Shown: positions 53,981 through 54,352 of the stretch, piece after piece
How positions within the stretch are numbered: position 1 is the stretch's first letter
Layout: every line of letters starts with the position of its first letter
Assembly (NCBI GenBank): GCA_900317425.1
Contig: ONGR01000012.1
Coordinates: forward strand, 1 to 54,352
Length of the DNA stretch: 54,352 nt
Direction: 5' to 3'
Source of the DNA: an uncultured Eubacteriales bacterium
GTDB taxonomy: Bacteria > Bacillota > Clostridia > Oscillospirales > Oscillospiraceae
Position numbers and translations under genes: made by a program
The notes under the pieces: generated by a model
Told to the model about the DNA's origin: nothing
What the model saw: the letters and a program-made list of their open reading frames with translations, nothing else
Databases searched by the model: none

Positions 53981-54352
53981 TTATTCCTTCATGCTCTTGA
54001 CCGCCTCGGCCACGATGGCGTCGTCAGCCAGATAGGGGAGGGTGATGTGGTCCTGACCGGCGTAGAGCTTGTTGTACTCGGCGGCGGTGGTCATGGCGTG
54101 CTCATTCCGGGCCCAGGAGCGGCGGGCAACACCCACCATGGTGTCCCAAGGCATGGACATGCGCAGGATGGTGTCCACACGCTCGGAGCCGTCCAGCACC
54201 ATGCCGAAGCCGCCGTTGATGGCGCGGCCGATGCCGGTGCCGCCGCCGTTGTGGAGGGCGATGTAGCTCATGCCCCGGGCGGCGTTGCCGGCGTAGCACT
54301 GGGTGGCCATCTCGGCCATGATGTTGGAGCCGTCCTTGATGTTGGAGGTCTC
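53981..54352 (-). CDS. hutU: Urocanate hydratase, C-terminal part (cut by window edge)
   Basis: The last 123 codons of urocanase are visible: ETSNIKDGSNIMAEMATQCY, then the conserved YIALHNGGGTGIGRAINGGF, VLDGSERVDTILRMSMPWDT and RSWARNEHAM. Urocanase uses tightly bound NAD+ to hydrate urocanate, the second step of histidine catabolism. The 5' part lies outside the window. It is upstream of hutI in the same operon. Confidence 0.95.
   Translation of the reverse strand, partial: ETSNIKDGSNIMAEMATQCYAGNAARGMSYIALHNGGGTGIGRAINGGFGMVLDGSERVDTILRMSMPWDTMVGVARRSWARNEHAMTTAAEYNKLYAGQDHITLPYLADDAIVAEAVKSMKE

Overview
The window is high-GC, Gram-positive-style chromosome with strong AGGAGG-type ribosome binding sites. 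It carries a sporulation gene (spoIIR), AddAB rather than RecBCD, Mini-RNase III, a zinc-type L31 and a bacterial F-type ATP synthase. My inference is a spore-forming gut Clostridia lineage, probably Oscillospiraceae (Oscillibacter/Flavonifractor-like). The species cannot be told from the window alone. No complete mobile element, rRNA, tRNA or CRISPR array was found. Only the first ~135 bp look like the tail of a mobile-element recombinase.

Layout. 1-413: recombinase-like tail, two terminators and a 12-bp direct repeat. 414-8865: cytidylate-kinase-like protein, MATE exporter, C69 dipeptidase, a macro-domain / VWA / ADP-ribosylglycohydrolase cluster, an MscS channel and an M42 peptidase, all on plus. 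8923-10074 (minus): DUF362-ferredoxin protein. 10216-12362: mrnC-rqcH. 12408-15384: DUF378 (minus), DUF1015, then ispE with an in-frame membrane extension. 15426-23005: spoIIR, then the ATP synthase operon. 23168-30343: addB-addA and rpmE. 30456-34640: hflX, GNAT, YigZ, pepD and a small membrane protein. 34822-37635: VTC polyphosphate polymerase, DUF4956 and a Cthe_2159-like lipoprotein. 37764-41643: msrA, an AlkZ-related protein, an M3 oligopeptidase and a membrane protein. 41732-49313: a complete oligopeptide ABC importer with a small membrane protein. 49386-49891 (minus): a frameshifted nitroreductase. 50119-52668: DUF362 protein and a MurE-like ligase. 52739-54352 (minus): hutI and the 3' end of hutU.

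How the genes fit together. Peptide use is a theme: C69, M42, PepD and M3 peptidases plus the oligopeptide importer, with histidine catabolism (hutU-hutI) at the right edge. Energy is supplied by an F1Fo ATP synthase of order a-c-b-(b'/delta-alpha)-gamma-beta-epsilon.

The most unusual feature is that ATP synthase. One uninterrupted frame (18019-20265, 748 aa) joins a second b-type stalk helix, a delta C-terminal domain and a complete alpha subunit. No separate delta gene exists. Because F1 has three alpha subunits, this raises a real stoichiometry question. Other points worth a second look are the ADP-ribose cluster (4104-6794), the VTC/DUF4956/Cthe_2159 trio, the ispE fusion, a large insertion in the OppC-like permease, intercistronic hairpins after the peptide-binding protein gene, and the broken nitroreductase.
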